Shown here: in pieces, positions 9,298-18,333 of the stretch
How positions within the stretch are numbered: the first letter of the stretch is position 1
Layout: each line of letters opens with the position of its first letter
Assembly (NCBI RefSeq): GCF_000722685.1
Contig: NZ_JPFV01000011.1
Coordinates: forward strand, 1 to 64,000
Reading direction: 5' to 3'
DNA length: 64,000 nucleotides
Origin: Streptococcus mitis
Lineage (GTDB): Bacteria > Bacillota > Bacilli > Lactobacillales > Streptococcaceae
Translations under genes and position numbers: made by a program
The notes under the pieces: model-generated
Told to the model about the DNA's origin: nothing
The model's input: the letters and a program-made list of their open reading frames with translations, nothing else
Databases searched by the model: none

Positions 9298-10176
9298 GTG
9301 AAAAAAAGGAAAAAACTCGCTCTATCCCTTGCGGCTCTTTTGCTAGCAGGTTCTTTGGCGGGATGTGCTAGCTGGATTGATCGTGGAGAATCCATGACTG
9401 CTGTTGGCTCAACGGCTCTTCAGCCCTTGGTCGAAGCAGCAGCAGATGAATTCGGCTCTATGCAAGTTGGAAAAACAGTCAACGTCCAAGGTGGAGGATC
9501 TGGTACAGGTCTGTCTCAGGTTCAATCTGGAGCCGTTGATGTAGGAAATTCAGACGTATTTGCCGAGGAAAAAGACGGTATCAACGCATCCGCTCTAGTA
9601 GACCACAAGGTTGCTGTAGCGGGCTTGGCAGTGATTGTAAATAAGGAAGTTGACGTTGAAAATCTAACAACTGAACAACTCCGTAGCATCTTCACAGGTC
9701 AAGTGACCAACTGGAAAGAAGTCGGTGGGAAAGACCTAGCCATTTCCATTATCAACCGCGCCGCAAGTTCTGGTTCGCGTGCAACCTTTGATAGTGTTAT
9801 CATGGATGGTCAATCTGCCGTGCAGAGTCAAGAACAGGATTCAAATGGGATGGTCAAAAACATTGTTTCTCAGACACCAGGAGCCATTTCTTACCTAGCC
9901 TTTGCCTATGTGGATGATTCGGTTAAACGTATGAAGTTGAATGGCTATGAGCCGATTGCAGAAAATGTTACAAGCAATAACTGGCCTTTATGGTCTTATG
10001 AACACATGTACACCTTAGGTCAGCCAGATGAATTGGTGGCAGAATTCCTCAACTTTGTCCTCTCAGATGAAGCGCAAAGTGGAATCGTTAAGGGAATGGG
10101 CTATATTTCTGTTAAGGAAATGAAGGTTGAAAAAGATGCTGTAGGAACGGTGACAGCACTAGAAGGGAGTCACTAA
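9298..10176 (+). CDS. pstS: Phosphate ABC transporter substrate-binding lipoprotein PstS
   Basis: Binds inorganic phosphate outside the membrane and delivers it to PstCA. The signal peptide ends in a lipobox LAGC with lipidated Cys at residue 23. Phosphate-binding motifs include GSTALQPL near residue 37, GGGSGTG near residue 65 and SSGSRATF near residue 160. It is 292 aa, normal for streptococcal PstS. The start is a GTG at 9298 with CAAGGAG eight bases upstream. It heads an operon with pstC, which overlaps its stop by one base. No operator for a phosphate-responsive regulator was identified with confidence. Confidence 0.95.
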   Translation: MKKRKKLALSLAALLLAGSLAGCASWIDRGESMTAVGSTALQPLVEAAADEFGSMQVGKTVNVQGGGSGTGLSQVQSGAVDVGNSDVFAEEKDGINASALVDHKVAVAGLAVIVNKEVDVENLTTEQLRSIFTGQVTNWKEVGGKDLAISIINRAASSGSRATFDSVIMDGQSAVQSQEQDSNGMVKNIVSQTPGAISYLAFAYVDDSVKRMKLNGYEPIAENVTSNNWPLWSYEHMYTLGQPDELVAEFLNFVLSDEAQSGIVKGMGYISVKEMKVEKDAVGTVTALEGSH

Positions 10177-11093
10177 TGAATCAAGAAGAATTAGCTAAAA
10201 AATTACTTTCTCCCTCAAAGAACTCTCGTCTAGAGAAACTAGGAAAAGGCTTGACCTTTGCCTGTCTGTCTTTGATTGTCATCATTGTGGCTATGATTTT
10301 GATTTTCGTAGCCCAAAAAGGTTTGTCGACCTTCTTTGTTAATGGGGTCAATATCTTTGATTTCCTCTTTGGCCAAACTTGGAATCCTTCAGGTAAACAA
10401 TTTGGTGCCCTTCCCATGATTTTGGGTTCCTTTATTGTCACAATCCTATCAGCCCTTATCGCAACTCCTTTTGCCATTGGAGCGGCAGTTTTTATGACTG
10501 AAATCTCACCAAAAGGTGCTAGAATCTTGCAACCAGCCATTGAATTGCTAGTCGGAATTCCTTCAGTCGTGTATGGATTTATCGGTTTGCAGGTCGTAGT
10601 TCCTTTTGTCCGTAGTGTCTTTGGTGGAACTGGTTTTGGGATTTTGTCAGGGATTTTCGTTCTCTTTGTCATGATCCTACCAACTGTAACCTTTATGACA
10701 ACAGATAGCTTGCGTGCGGTGCCTCGTCACTACCGTGAAGCTAGTTTGGCTATGGGGGCTACTCGTTGGCAAACCATCTGGCGTGTGACCTTGAAGGCGG
10801 CGCGTTCAGGTATTTTTACAGCAGTGGTCTTTGGGATGGCGCGTGCCTTTGGTGAGGCCTTAGCCATTCAGATGGTAGTCGGAAACTCAGCTGTTGTCCC
10901 AACTTCATTGACAACACCTGCTGCAACCTTGACCTCTGTCTTGACCATGGGTATCGGAAATACCGTTATGGGAACAGTTGATAATAACGTTCTCTGGTCA
11001 CTGGCCTTAGTCTTGCTTTTGATGAGTTTGGCCTTCAACAGTGTGATTAAATTGATTACGAAAGAAAGAGGAAAGAAAAACTATGCACGCTAA
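10176..11093 (+). CDS. pstC: Phosphate ABC transporter permease PstC
   Basis: One of two membrane subunits of the Pst importer, 305 aa, with about six transmembrane helices between residues 25 and 295. The cytoplasmic coupling loop with the EAA-type signature (YREASLAMGATRWQT) is near residues 187-201. The ATG overlaps the pstS stop (TAATG) and the 3' end overlaps pstA by 11 bases, so the operon is tightly coupled. Confidence 0.95.
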   Translation: MNQEELAKKLLSPSKNSRLEKLGKGLTFACLSLIVIIVAMILIFVAQKGLSTFFVNGVNIFDFLFGQTWNPSGKQFGALPMILGSFIVTILSALIATPFAIGAAVFMTEISPKGARILQPAIELLVGIPSVVYGFIGLQVVVPFVRSVFGGTGFGILSGIFVLFVMILPTVTFMTTDSLRAVPRHYREASLAMGATRWQTIWRVTLKAARSGIFTAVVFGMARAFGEALAIQMVVGNSAVVPTSLTTPAATLTSVLTMGIGNTVMGTVDNNVLWSLALVLLLMSLAFNSVIKLITKERGKKNYAR

Positions 11094-11967
11094 GAAATTA
11101 GATAAAATTGCAACAACTGTCCTCTACTCGATTGCAGGAATTATCGTTGCCATTTTGGCATCCTTGATTCTTTATATCTTGGTTCGTGGTTTGCCCCACA
11201 TCTCTTGGTCTTTCTTGACTGGCAAATCATCTTCTTACCAAGCAGGCGGAGGGATTGGAATTCAGCTCTATAATTCCTTCTTCCTTCTGGTCATTACCTT
11301 GATTATCTCTGTACCTTTATCTATGGGAGCTGGGATTTTCCTAGCTGAATATGCCAAAAAAGGTCCTGTGACCAATTTTGTCAGAACCTGTATTGAAATC
11401 TTGTCTTCATTGCCATCTGTGGTTGTAGGTCTCTTTGGTTATTTGATCTTTGTAGTTCAGTTTGAGTATGGATTTTCAATCATTTCAGGTGCCTTGGCCT
11501 TGACGGTCTTTAACCTTCCTCAGATGACTCGAAATGTTGAGGACAGTTTGAAACACGTTCACCATACGCAGCGTGAGGCTGGTTTAGCCCTTGGGATTTC
11601 TCGTTGGGAGACAGTTGTCTATGTTGTCATTCCAGAAGCCCTTCCAGGTATTGTGACTGGGATCGTCTTAGCTTCTGGTCGTATCTTTGGTGAGGCGGCT
11701 GCTTTGATCTATACAGCGGGCCAATCCGCTCCAGCCCTAGACTGGTCTAACTGGAATATTCTCAGTGTGACTAGCCCAATCTCTATCTTCCGTCAAGCAG
11801 AAACCTTGGCTGTCCACATCTGGAAGGTCAATAGTGAAGGAACTATTCCTGATGGCACCATCGTATCAGCAGGTTCTGCCGCCGTGCTCCTCATCTTTAT
11901 TCTTATCTTTAACTTTGGAGCCCGTAAACTCGGAAGCTACCTACATAAGAAATTAACCGCTGCCTAA
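11083..11967 (+). CDS. pstA: Phosphate ABC transporter permease PstA
   Basis: Second membrane subunit of the Pst importer, 294 aa, six predicted transmembrane helices. The EAA-type loop QREAGLALGISRWETV near residues 163-178 contacts the ATPase subunits. The LSSLPSVVVGLFGY segment near residue 107 is a typical PstA feature. The start codon lies inside the pstC 3' end. pstB1 begins 11 bases downstream after an AAGGAGAAG ribosome site. Confidence 0.95.
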   Translation: MHAKKLDKIATTVLYSIAGIIVAILASLILYILVRGLPHISWSFLTGKSSSYQAGGGIGIQLYNSFFLLVITLIISVPLSMGAGIFLAEYAKKGPVTNFVRTCIEILSSLPSVVVGLFGYLIFVVQFEYGFSIISGALALTVFNLPQMTRNVEDSLKHVHHTQREAGLALGISRWETVVYVVIPEALPGIVTGIVLASGRIFGEAAALIYTAGQSAPALDWSNWNILSVTSPISIFRQAETLAVHIWKVNSEGTIPDGTIVSAGSAAVLLIFILIFNFGARKLGSYLHKKLTAA

Positions 11968-11977
11968 AGGAGAAGCC

Positions 11978-12780
11978 ATGTCAAAATATAATTGGGATGA
12001 AAAGCATATCATCACCTTTCCTGAAGAGAAAGTGGCCCTCTCTACTAAGGATTTGCATGTTTACTACGGTAAAAAAGAATCCATCAAGGGCATCGATATG
12101 CAATTTGAAAAAATAAAATTACAGCCTTAATTGGCCCTTCTGGTTCAGGAAAATCAACCTACCTCCGCAGTCTCAACCGTATGAATGATACTATTGATAT
12201 TGCCAAGGTAACAGGTCAAATTCTCTATCAAGGGATTGATGTCAACCGTCCAGAAATCAATGTTTATGAGATGCGTAAACACATCGGAATGGTCTTCCAA
12301 CGACCAAATCCCTTTGCCAAGTCTATCTACCGCAACATCACTTTTGCCCATGAACGTGCAGGTGTTAAGGACAAGCAAGTCTTGGATGAAATTGTGGAAA
12401 CTTCTCTCCGTCAAGCAGCTCTTTGGGATCAGGTCAAAGACGATTTGCACAAGTCAGCCTTGACCCTATCAGGCGGTCAGCAACAACGTCTCTGTATTGC
12501 TCGTGCTATCTCCGTTAAACCAGATATCCTCTTGATGGATGAGCCAGCGTCTGCCTTGGATCCGATTGCGACAGCCCAGCTGGAAGAAACCATGCTGGAA
12601 TTAAAGAAGGACTTTACCATCATCATCGTGACCCACAGTATGCAGCAGGCTGCGCGTGCTAGTGACTATACAGGATTTTTCTACTTGGGTGACTTGATCG
12701 AGTACGATAAGACCTCTAATATTTTCCAAAATGCTAAACTACAGTCAACCAATGACTACGTAACAGGACACTTTGGATAG
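11978..12780 (+). pseudogene. pstB1: pstB1 phosphate ABC ATPase, frameshifted (one A short)
   Basis: PstB-type ATPase. The ATG at 11978 (MSKYNWDEKHII) reads to a premature TAA at 12127. The remaining protein continues in the +1 frame from Walker A (GPSGSGKST, near 12136) through LSGGQQQR, Walker B ([12 protein letters not shown]) and H-loop (VTHSMQQAA) to 12780. Adding one A to the six-A run at 12108-12113 restores one 267-aa frame, the usual PstB1 length. Every ATPase motif is intact, so this is either a very recent mutation, a slippage site or a sequence error. It shares the operon with pstB2. Confidence 0.9.
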
Positions 12781-12792
12781 AAAGGAAACAGT

Positions 12793-13551
12793 ATGACAGA
12801 AGCGATTTTACAGGTGTCAGACCTGTCCGTTTACTACAATCAAAAGAAGGCCTTGAATAGTGTTTCCCTATCCTTCCAACCTAAGGAAATTACAGCCTTG
12901 ATTGGTCCATCTGGATCAGGAAAGTCAACCCTTCTCAAGGCTATCAACCGCATGGGGGATCTCAATCCAGAGGTGACTACAACTGGTTCGGTGGTTTACA
13001 ACGGCCACAACATCTACAGTCCGCGTACAGATACAGTTGAATTGCGGAAGGAAATCGGTATGGTTTTCCAACAACCCAACCCCTTCCCAATGTCTATCTA
13101 CGAAAATGTTGTTTACGGTCTTCGTATCAATGGAGTAAAGGATAAGCACGTTCTGGATGAAGCGGTGGAAAAAGCCTTGCAGCGTGCTTCTATCTGGGAT
13201 GAGGTCAAGGATCGCCTGCATGATTCAGCTATCGGGCTTTCAGGTGGACAACAACAACGTGTCTGCGTTGCCCGTGTCTTGGCAACTAGTCCTAAAATCA
13301 TTCTCTTGGATGAACCGACTTCAGCCTTGGACCCTATCTCTGCCGGTAAGATTGAGGAAACCTTGTATGGCCTAAAAGATAAATACACCATGCTTTTGGT
13401 TACGCGTTCTATGCAACAAGCCTCTCGTATCTCTGACAAGACAGGATTTTTCCTAGATGGAGATTTGATTGAGTTTAACGATACCAAGAAGATGTTCCTC
13501 AACCCACAACACAAGGAAACAGAAGATTATATTTCAGGAAAATTTGGATAA
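12793..13551 (+). CDS. pstB2: Phosphate ABC transporter ATPase PstB2
   Basis: ATPase subunit of the Pst importer, 252 aa. Walker A is GPSGSGKST near residue 37, the signature is LSGGQQQR near residue 150, and Walker B is [12 protein letters not shown] near residue 170. The H-loop, which reads VTHS in pstB1, is VTRS here: the switch histidine is replaced by arginine (ACG CGT TCT near 13401). Streptococci carry two adjacent PstB proteins that may pair as a heterodimer. In that case PstB1 would supply the intact H-loop. The ATG follows an AGAAAGGAAAC ribosome site. Confidence 0.93.
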   Translation: MTEAILQVSDLSVYYNQKKALNSVSLSFQPKEITALIGPSGSGKSTLLKAINRMGDLNPEVTTTGSVVYNGHNIYSPRTDTVELRKEIGMVFQQPNPFPMSIYENVVYGLRINGVKDKHVLDEAVEKALQRASIWDEVKDRLHDSAIGLSGGQQQRVCVARVLATSPKIILLDEPTSALDPISAGKIEETLYGLKDKYTMLLVTRSMQQASRISDKTGFFLDGDLIEFNDTKKMFLNPQHKETEDYISGKFG

Positions 13552-13559
13552 GGAGATAA

Positions 13560-14216
13560 ATGATGTTACGTTCTCAATTTGAAGAAGATTTGGAGAAATT
13601 GCACAACCAGTTCTACGCTATGGGACAGGAAGTGCTATCCCAAATCAATCGTACGGTGCGTGCCTTTGTTACACATGACCGTGATTTGGCCAAGGAAGTC
13701 ATCGAAGACGATGCAGAAGTAAACGAATACGAAGTGAAATTGGAGAAGAAATCATTTGAAATGATTGCTCTGCAACAACCCGTTTCTCAAGATTTGCGTA
13801 CTGTTCTAACAGTCTTAAAAGCTGTATCTGACTTGGAACGTATGGGTGACCATGCTGTTTCTATTGCTAAAGCAGCAATTCGTATGAAGGGGGAACAACG
13901 TATCCCTGCTGTTGAAGAAGAAATCAAGAGAATGGGTCGCGATGTCAAGAACTTCGTCGAAGCAGCCCTGGAACTCTATCTCAATGGTTCAGTTGACCAG
14001 GCCTATGAAGTAGCAGCTATGGACGAAAAAATCAACCATTACTTTGATAGCATTCGTGACTTGGCTACAGAAGAAATCAAGAAAAATCCTGATGCTATTG
14101 TTACAGGTCGTGATTATTTCCAAGTGATCGCCTTCTTGGAACGTATTGGAGACTATGCTAAAAATATCTGTGAATGGGTTGTTTACTTTGAAACAGGTAA
14201 GATTGTCGAACTATAA
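13560..14216 (+). CDS. phoU: Phosphate transport system regulator PhoU
   Basis: PhoU family protein, 218 aa, cytoplasmic, predicted to form two three-helix bundles, each with the metal-binding pattern seen here as DLERMGDHAVSIAKAA near residue 96 and FLERIGDYAKNICEW near residue 196. In the family it modulates Pst transport and the PhoR-type sensor. Tandem ATGs stand at 13560 and 13563; the AAGGAG site spacing slightly favours the second. It is the last gene of the pst operon and is followed by a clear terminator. Confidence 0.93.
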   Translation: MMLRSQFEEDLEKLHNQFYAMGQEVLSQINRTVRAFVTHDRDLAKEVIEDDAEVNEYEVKLEKKSFEMIALQQPVSQDLRTVLTVLKAVSDLERMGDHAVSIAKAAIRMKGEQRIPAVEEEIKRMGRDVKNFVEAALELYLNGSVDQAYEVAAMDEKINHYFDSIRDLATEEIKKNPDAIVTGRDYFQVIAFLERIGDYAKNICEWVVYFETGKIVEL

Positions 14217-14234
14217 AATAGATTCATTCTGTAT

Positions 14235-14269
14235 AAAAAGGAGCTTGAAATCAATTGACAGCTCCTTTT
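14235..14269 (+). terminator. pst operon terminator
   Basis: AAAAGGAGCT pairs with AGCTCCTTTT across a 14-base loop and ends in a short T-rich tail. Confidence 0.75.
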
Positions 14270-14314
14270 GTTGAATTAAAAAAATATTTTTGAGATAAAA
14301 ATTCAAAAAAATAC

Positions 14315-14343
14315 TTGACAAGTATCTTGGATAGCGTTATAAT
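14315..14343 (+). promoter_or_regulatory. Consensus promoter of the aatB-like gene
   Basis: TTGACA at 14315-14320, 17-base spacer, TATAAT at 14338-14343. A leader of ~25 bases with a GAGAGG ribosome site follows. Confidence 0.85.
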
Positions 14344-14374
14344 TATACAAAATTAACAGAGAGGTTGTTTATTT

Positions 14375-15190
14375 ATGAAATCAAAAAAATGGATATTTGT
14401 TTTATGTAGTTTTCTTGCAAGTTTCTTTTTAGTAGCTTGCCAGTCAGGTTCGAATGGTTCTCAGTCAGCTCTTGAGGCCATTAAGCAAAAGGGGAAATTA
14501 GTTGTGGCGACCAGTCCTGACTATGCCCCTTTTGAATTCCAAGCCTTGATTGACGGGAAAAATCAGGTAGTCGGTGCGGATATTGATATGGCCCAAGCTA
14601 TCGCTGATGAACTTGGGGTGAAGTTGGAAATTTCAAGCATGAGTTTTGACAATGTCTTGACCAGTCTTCAAACTGGGAAGGCAGATCTAGCCGTTGCGGG
14701 AATTAGCGCTACTGATGAGAGAAAAGAAGTCTTTGATTTTTCAATCCCTTACTATGAAAACAAGATTAGTTTCTTGGTCCGTAAGTCTGATGTAGAAAAA
14801 TACAAGGATTTAACTAGTCTAGAAACTGCTAATATTGCAGCTCAAAAAGGGACTGTTCCAGAATCAATGGTCAAGGAACAATTGCCAAAAGCTCAATTAA
14901 CTTCCCTAACCAATATGGGTGAAGCAGTTAATGAATTACAGGCTGGAAAAGTAGATGCTGTTCACATGGATGAGCCTGTTGCCCTTAGCTATGCTGCTAA
15001 AAACGCGGACCTAGCTGTCGCAACTGTTAGCTTGAAGATGAAGGACGGCGAAGCCAATGCAGTTGCCCTTAGAAAAAATAGTGCTGATTTGAAAGAAGTG
15101 GTGGACAAGGTCATCCAAAAACTCAAGGATGAAGGAACTTACCAAAGCTATCTTGAAAAAGCAGCAAGCCTAACAGAAGTTGAAGAATAA
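14375..15190 (+). CDS. aatB: Amino-acid ABC transporter substrate-binding lipoprotein
   Basis: Family 3 solute-binding protein, 271 aa, anchored by a lipobox (LVAC, Cys at residue 22). Ligand-site features include SPDYAPFEF near residue 50, GADIDMAQAIADELG near residue 70, and ERKEVFDFSIPYY near residue 110. These fit uptake of polar amino acids such as glutamine, arginine or lysine. No permease or ATPase is adjacent; the permease/ATPase pair at 58561-59978 is a plausible partner, though nothing here shows it. The gene resembles pneumococcal AatB. Its TAA stop abuts the RUP-like element. Confidence 0.85.
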   Translation: MKSKKWIFVLCSFLASFFLVACQSGSNGSQSALEAIKQKGKLVVATSPDYAPFEFQALIDGKNQVVGADIDMAQAIADELGVKLEISSMSFDNVLTSLQTGKADLAVAGISATDERKEVFDFSIPYYENKISFLVRKSDVEKYKDLTSLETANIAAQKGTVPESMVKEQLPKAQLTSLTNMGEAVNELQAGKVDAVHMDEPVALSYAAKNADLAVATVSLKMKDGEANAVALRKNSADLKEVVDKVIQKLKDEGTYQSYLEKAASLTEVEE

Positions 15191-15294
15191 TACTCAATGA
15201 AAATCAAAGAGCAAACTAGGAAGCTAGCCGCAAGCTGTACTTGAGTACGGTAAGGCGACGCTGACGTGGTTTGAATTTGATTTTCGAAGAGTAT
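15190..15294. mobile_element. RUP-like miniature element, copy 2
   Basis: Second copy of the element at 6076, ~105 bp, same terminal inverted repeats (ATACTCAATGAAAATC and ATTTTCGAAGAGTAT) and TA flanks. Its left edge shares the last base of the upstream stop codon. Confidence 0.75.
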
Positions 15295-15300
15295 AAGAAA

Positions 15301-15335
15301 AAAGCAGAGTTGGAAGTTATTCCAATTCTGCTTTT
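15301..15335. terminator. Bidirectional terminator between convergent genes
   Basis: AAAGCAGAGTTGGAA pairs with TTCCAATTCTGCTTT. T-runs occur in both directions, so it can end the lipoprotein gene (+) and the MocR gene (-). It overlaps the MocR stop codon at 15317-15319. Confidence 0.75.
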
Positions 15336-16588
15336 AAATAGTTTAAAACCTTTTCCAGATTTTCTAAGGACACCTTGGCAAATTGATAAGGACAGGTGCT
15401 TAAATAGGCCTCTTCAAAGAATTCCAAGCCCAGTTGACTGTGTTTGAGACTGGCGATTTTAGGATACTGTCTCAGGTCTAGTAATAAACCATCGTGTAGG
15501 GGATAATGAGGGAGGGGACAAGGAGTGTTAGCTACTCTTACCTCGATTTGTTTTTGGTAGTCTTCCTGATTGGACAAGCGAGCTAGACGATTTTTCTCAA
15601 ACAGTTGACTATCAATATAGAGTGACAGGGCCTTTTGCATGATGAGGTTGCTGTCGTAGTCTAGGATATTTTTGTAGGCTACAAAGGCTTCTTTAATAGT
15701 ATTTGGAAGAATGAGCGCCGTAATCCGCAGGGCTGGAAAGAGGCTGGTTGAGAAGGACTTGATATAAATGACGCGCTCTTCTGTATCCAGATAGTGGAAG
15801 GTCTGGCCCTTCTTGGAGTCCAAATCACCTAGATAGTCGTCCTCTACGATATAGACACCGTACTTGGTAGCTAAGTCAAGGATAGCTCGTTTGTCCTGCT
15901 CAGAATAGGAATGCCCCAGAGGATAGTGAAAACGAGGGATGGTATAGAAAAACTTAATTTTTCCTGTTTTGAAGTGGCTTTCCAGCTCCTCCAAGTCAAT
16001 CCCATCAATGCCTCGTTCAATCGTTTGATAGTCCAGACCTTGAGCAATCAAGAGGCGATTCATCCGATGGTAGGTCGGCTGTTCGACCAAGATTTCCTTT
16101 GCTTGGCTAGGAAAGGAAATTTGAGAGAGGATAAACAAGGCTTGTTGGGTTCCAGAAGTCAGTACCAGTTGGTCAGCCTTGCAGTAGAGGGCTTGGTCAA
16201 AGAGCAGTTTATGAATGGATTGTCTTAAGTCTTCTAAACCTTCTTGGTTGTCATAGTAGTTGAAGAGGTAGTTTTCTCGGCCAATTAAGGTTTCATTGAC
16301 ACAGAGTCGGAAGTCGTCATAGGCGCTAGCATGTTCGTCAGTGACTTCGATTTCTAGATCCTGGTGTTGCCCTTGTTCTAGGACATAGTAACCACTTTGG
16401 GGCTTGGCATAGAGGTATTGTTCGTGCCGTAATTCCAGCAGGGCTCGTTGAATGGTGTCCTTGCTACAGTGAAAGTCAAGGCTCAGTTGACGGATAGAAG
16501 GCAGGCGGCTTCCCGTCGGAAAGCGTCCAGACTCGATACCGTTTTTCAGATAGGAAACGACCTCTTGGTACTTGCTTTGTTTCTTCAT
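15317..16588 (-). CDS. MocR/GntR-family regulator with aminotransferase-like domain
   Basis: A fusion of an N-terminal GntR winged helix (about residues 5-75, with SRLPSIRQLSLDFHCSKDTIQRALLEL) and a fold-type I PLP aminotransferase-like domain (about 95-423). The PLP lysine is probably in YIKSFSTSLFPALRI. MocR regulators use PLP or an amine as effector; known targets include PLP synthesis and GABA genes. No such gene is adjacent. It is divergent from the acetolactate decarboxylase gene across ~140 bases, so it could regulate that gene or itself; this is inference. Length of 423 aa is a little short for the family. Confidence 0.88.
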   Translation of the reverse strand: MKKQSKYQEVVSYLKNGIESGRFPTGSRLPSIRQLSLDFHCSKDTIQRALLELRHEQYLYAKPQSGYYVLEQGQHQDLEIEVTDEHASAYDDFRLCVNETLIGRENYLFNYYDNQEGLEDLRQSIHKLLFDQALYCKADQLVLTSGTQQALFILSQISFPSQAKEILVEQPTYHRMNRLLIAQGLDYQTIERGIDGIDLEELESHFKTGKIKFFYTIPRFHYPLGHSYSEQDKRAILDLATKYGVYIVEDDYLGDLDSKKGQTFHYLDTEERVIYIKSFSTSLFPALRITALILPNTIKEAFVAYKNILDYDSNLIMQKALSLYIDSQLFEKNRLARLSNQEDYQKQIEVRVANTPCPLPHYPLHDGLLLDLRQYPKIASLKHSQLGLEFFEEAYLSTCPYQFAKVSLENLEKVLNYLKAELE

Positions 16589-16681
16589 TCCAGACCTCCC
16601 TTGATTTTGTTACATTGTACCCTTTTTTTCCTTCTTGGCAATGTCTAGGGTGTTTCTCTCGTTCACATCTAGGGGCAAATG

Positions 16682-16690
16682 TGGTATACT
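16682..16690 (+). promoter_or_regulatory. Extended -10 promoter of acetolactate decarboxylase gene
   Basis: TGGTATACT lies 38 bases before the ATG, in the region shared with the divergent MocR gene. Confidence 0.55.
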
Positions 16691-16728
16691 TAGGAGTAAG
16701 ATTTATAGAATAATAGACAAGAAAGAGA

Positions 16729-17460
16729 ATGGATAAGAACGTGCAGGAACCAGTGAAATTATTTCAATACAATACCCTTGGAGCCTTGATGGCAGGCCTT
16801 TATGGTGGTACCATGACAGTAGGAGAATTGCTGGAGCATGGTGACCTTGGTTTGGGAACCTTGGATTCTATTGATGGGGAATTGATTGTCTTGGATGGCA
16901 AGGCTTATCAGGCCAAAGGGTCAGGAGACCAGCCAGAAATTGTAGAAGTATCACCAGATGCCCTTATTCCTTATGCAGCAGTAGTACCTCATCAGGCAGA
17001 GGTCATTTTCCGCCAGCGCTTTGAGATGACAGACAAGGAATTGGAAGAGCGAATAGAGTCTTATTATGACGGGGAAAATCTTTTCCGCTCTATCAAGATT
17101 CGGGGGGAATTTTCACATATGCATGTGCGCATGATTCCTAAGTCGACACCAGATACCAAGTTTGCTGATGTCGCAACCCATCAACCGGAATATAGTCGTG
17201 ACAATGTGGTGGGAACCATCGTTGGTTTCTGGACGCCAGAGATTTTCCATGGGGTCAGTGTGGCAGGCTACCATCTGCACTTCATCTCAGATGATTTGAC
17301 TTTCGGTGGACATGTCATGGACTTTGTCATCAAGGAAGGTATAATCGAGGTGGGAGCTGTTGACCAATTGGATCAACGTTTTCCAGTTCAAGACCGTCAA
17401 TACTTGTTTGCTAAGTTCAATGTTGAAGAGATGAGAAAAGATATTGAAAAGGCAGAATAG
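16729..17460 (+). CDS. budA: Alpha-acetolactate decarboxylase
   Basis: Converts 2-acetolactate to acetoin, diverting pyruvate from acid production and controlling flux to branched-chain amino acids. It is 243 aa, typical. The zinc-binding histidines are visible in HMHVRM near residue 130 and in VAGYHLHFISDD near residues 180-190, and family motif GTLDSIDGE is near residue 43. No acetolactate synthase gene is nearby. The following gene begins 9 bases downstream, so the pair is probably one transcript. Confidence 0.92.
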   Translation: MDKNVQEPVKLFQYNTLGALMAGLYGGTMTVGELLEHGDLGLGTLDSIDGELIVLDGKAYQAKGSGDQPEIVEVSPDALIPYAAVVPHQAEVIFRQRFEMTDKELEERIESYYDGENLFRSIKIRGEFSHMHVRMIPKSTPDTKFADVATHQPEYSRDNVVGTIVGFWTPEIFHGVSVAGYHLHFISDDLTFGGHVMDFVIKEGIIEVGAVDQLDQRFPVQDRQYLFAKFNVEEMRKDIEKAE

Positions 17461-17469
17461 GAGAAGAAA

Positions 17470-18222
17470 ATGACCATTCATATTATCATTACCATGGTGT
17501 TGTTGTTGGCTTTCTTGATAGGAGGCATTTGGTATGCCAAAAAGAAATACCAGATTAATTTAGCTGTCTTGGGCTTGGGGGCTGTTGCCTTCTTTGTCTC
17601 TTCACAGATTTTGGAAAAACTGGTGCATATCTTGGTTTTACATCCTCAAAAAGACGGTAGTATTGCCCTCTTGCAAGACCATCCGCTTGTCTATATCATC
17701 TATGGCCTAGCTATGGCAGCATTTTTTGAGGAAACGGCTCGCCTTGTTTTCTTCAAATGGTTGGAGAAAAAGAGAAGTTTGGAAAAGGCAGATGCCTTGG
17801 CTTATGGATTGGGACATGGTGGCTTGGAATTGATTTTCCTGGGCCTTACTAGTTTGATTAATCTCTACATCGTTCTCTCAGCAGTTCAAACTCAGGATCC
17901 ACAGGTCATGCAATTGCTGTCTGAAAATATGTTGAAAACCATTCAGTCACTTTCTGCCTGGCAGATTTATTTGCTTGGTTTTGAACGGATTTTGGCCTTA
18001 GGTTTCCAATTGCTCTTGACTGTTTGGGTTTACCAAGCTGTTCGCCAGAAAAAATGGATTTATCTCCTAGCAGCCTATGGTCTACATGCCTTCTTTGACC
18101 TAGTACCATCTCTAGCTCAAGTAGGATGGATTACAAGTCCAGTCTTGGTTGAAGTTGTCCTAGCACTTGAACTTGTTCTGGTTGCCTATGGAACAAAGGC
18201 TATATTTTGCAAAAAATCATAA
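17470..18222 (+). CDS. YhfC-family membrane protein, putative intramembrane protease
   Basis: Integral membrane protein of 250 aa with about seven helices. Conserved polar motifs lie within helices: FFEETARLVFFKW near residue 83, YGLGHGGLELIFLG near residue 117, and HAFFDLVPS near residue 205. This EE, H, H arrangement is characteristic of the YhfC/CPBP-type putative metalloprotease superfamily. CPBP members process prenylated proteins or act in bacteriocin self-immunity, but no target is evident here. It is coupled to the upstream decarboxylase gene and is followed by a terminator that overlaps its stop. Confidence 0.8.
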   Translation: MTIHIIITMVLLLAFLIGGIWYAKKKYQINLAVLGLGAVAFFVSSQILEKLVHILVLHPQKDGSIALLQDHPLVYIIYGLAMAAFFEETARLVFFKWLEKKRSLEKADALAYGLGHGGLELIFLGLTSLINLYIVLSAVQTQDPQVMQLLSENMLKTIQSLSAWQIYLLGFERILALGFQLLLTVWVYQAVRQKKWIYLLAAYGLHAFFDLVPSLAQVGWITSPVLVEVVLALELVLVAYGTKAIFCKKS

Positions 18223-18243
18223 AAAGGGGGGGAACCTCTTTTT
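18221..18243 (+). terminator. Intrinsic terminator after YhfC gene
   Basis: AAAAAGGGG and CCTCTTTTT form a short hairpin with a T-run; it begins at the stop codon of the YhfC-like gene. Confidence 0.6.
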
Positions 18244-18295
18244 ATGTGCAAAAACCAAACAAGGTCTTTTTCTGGTCGTCAAATGGTCTTAAAAA

Positions 18296-18304
18296 TGGTA
18301 TAAT
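18296..18304 (+). promoter_or_regulatory. Extended -10 promoter of murB
   Basis: TGGTATAAT lies 29 bases before the murB ATG, with an AAGGAAGAG ribosome site between them. Confidence 0.7.
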
Positions 18305-18333
18305 GGAATGAATTTTGTAAAAGGAAGAGTGAC

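Noticed and set aside
13401..13412. VTRS in PstB2 as another sequence error
   Set aside because: It is an in-frame substitution, not a homopolymer indel, and I recall the same residue in related streptococcal PstB proteins.
15190..15294. RUP-like copies as CRISPR leader or BOX elements
   Set aside because: They have TA-flanked terminal inverted repeats and no BOX modular structure.
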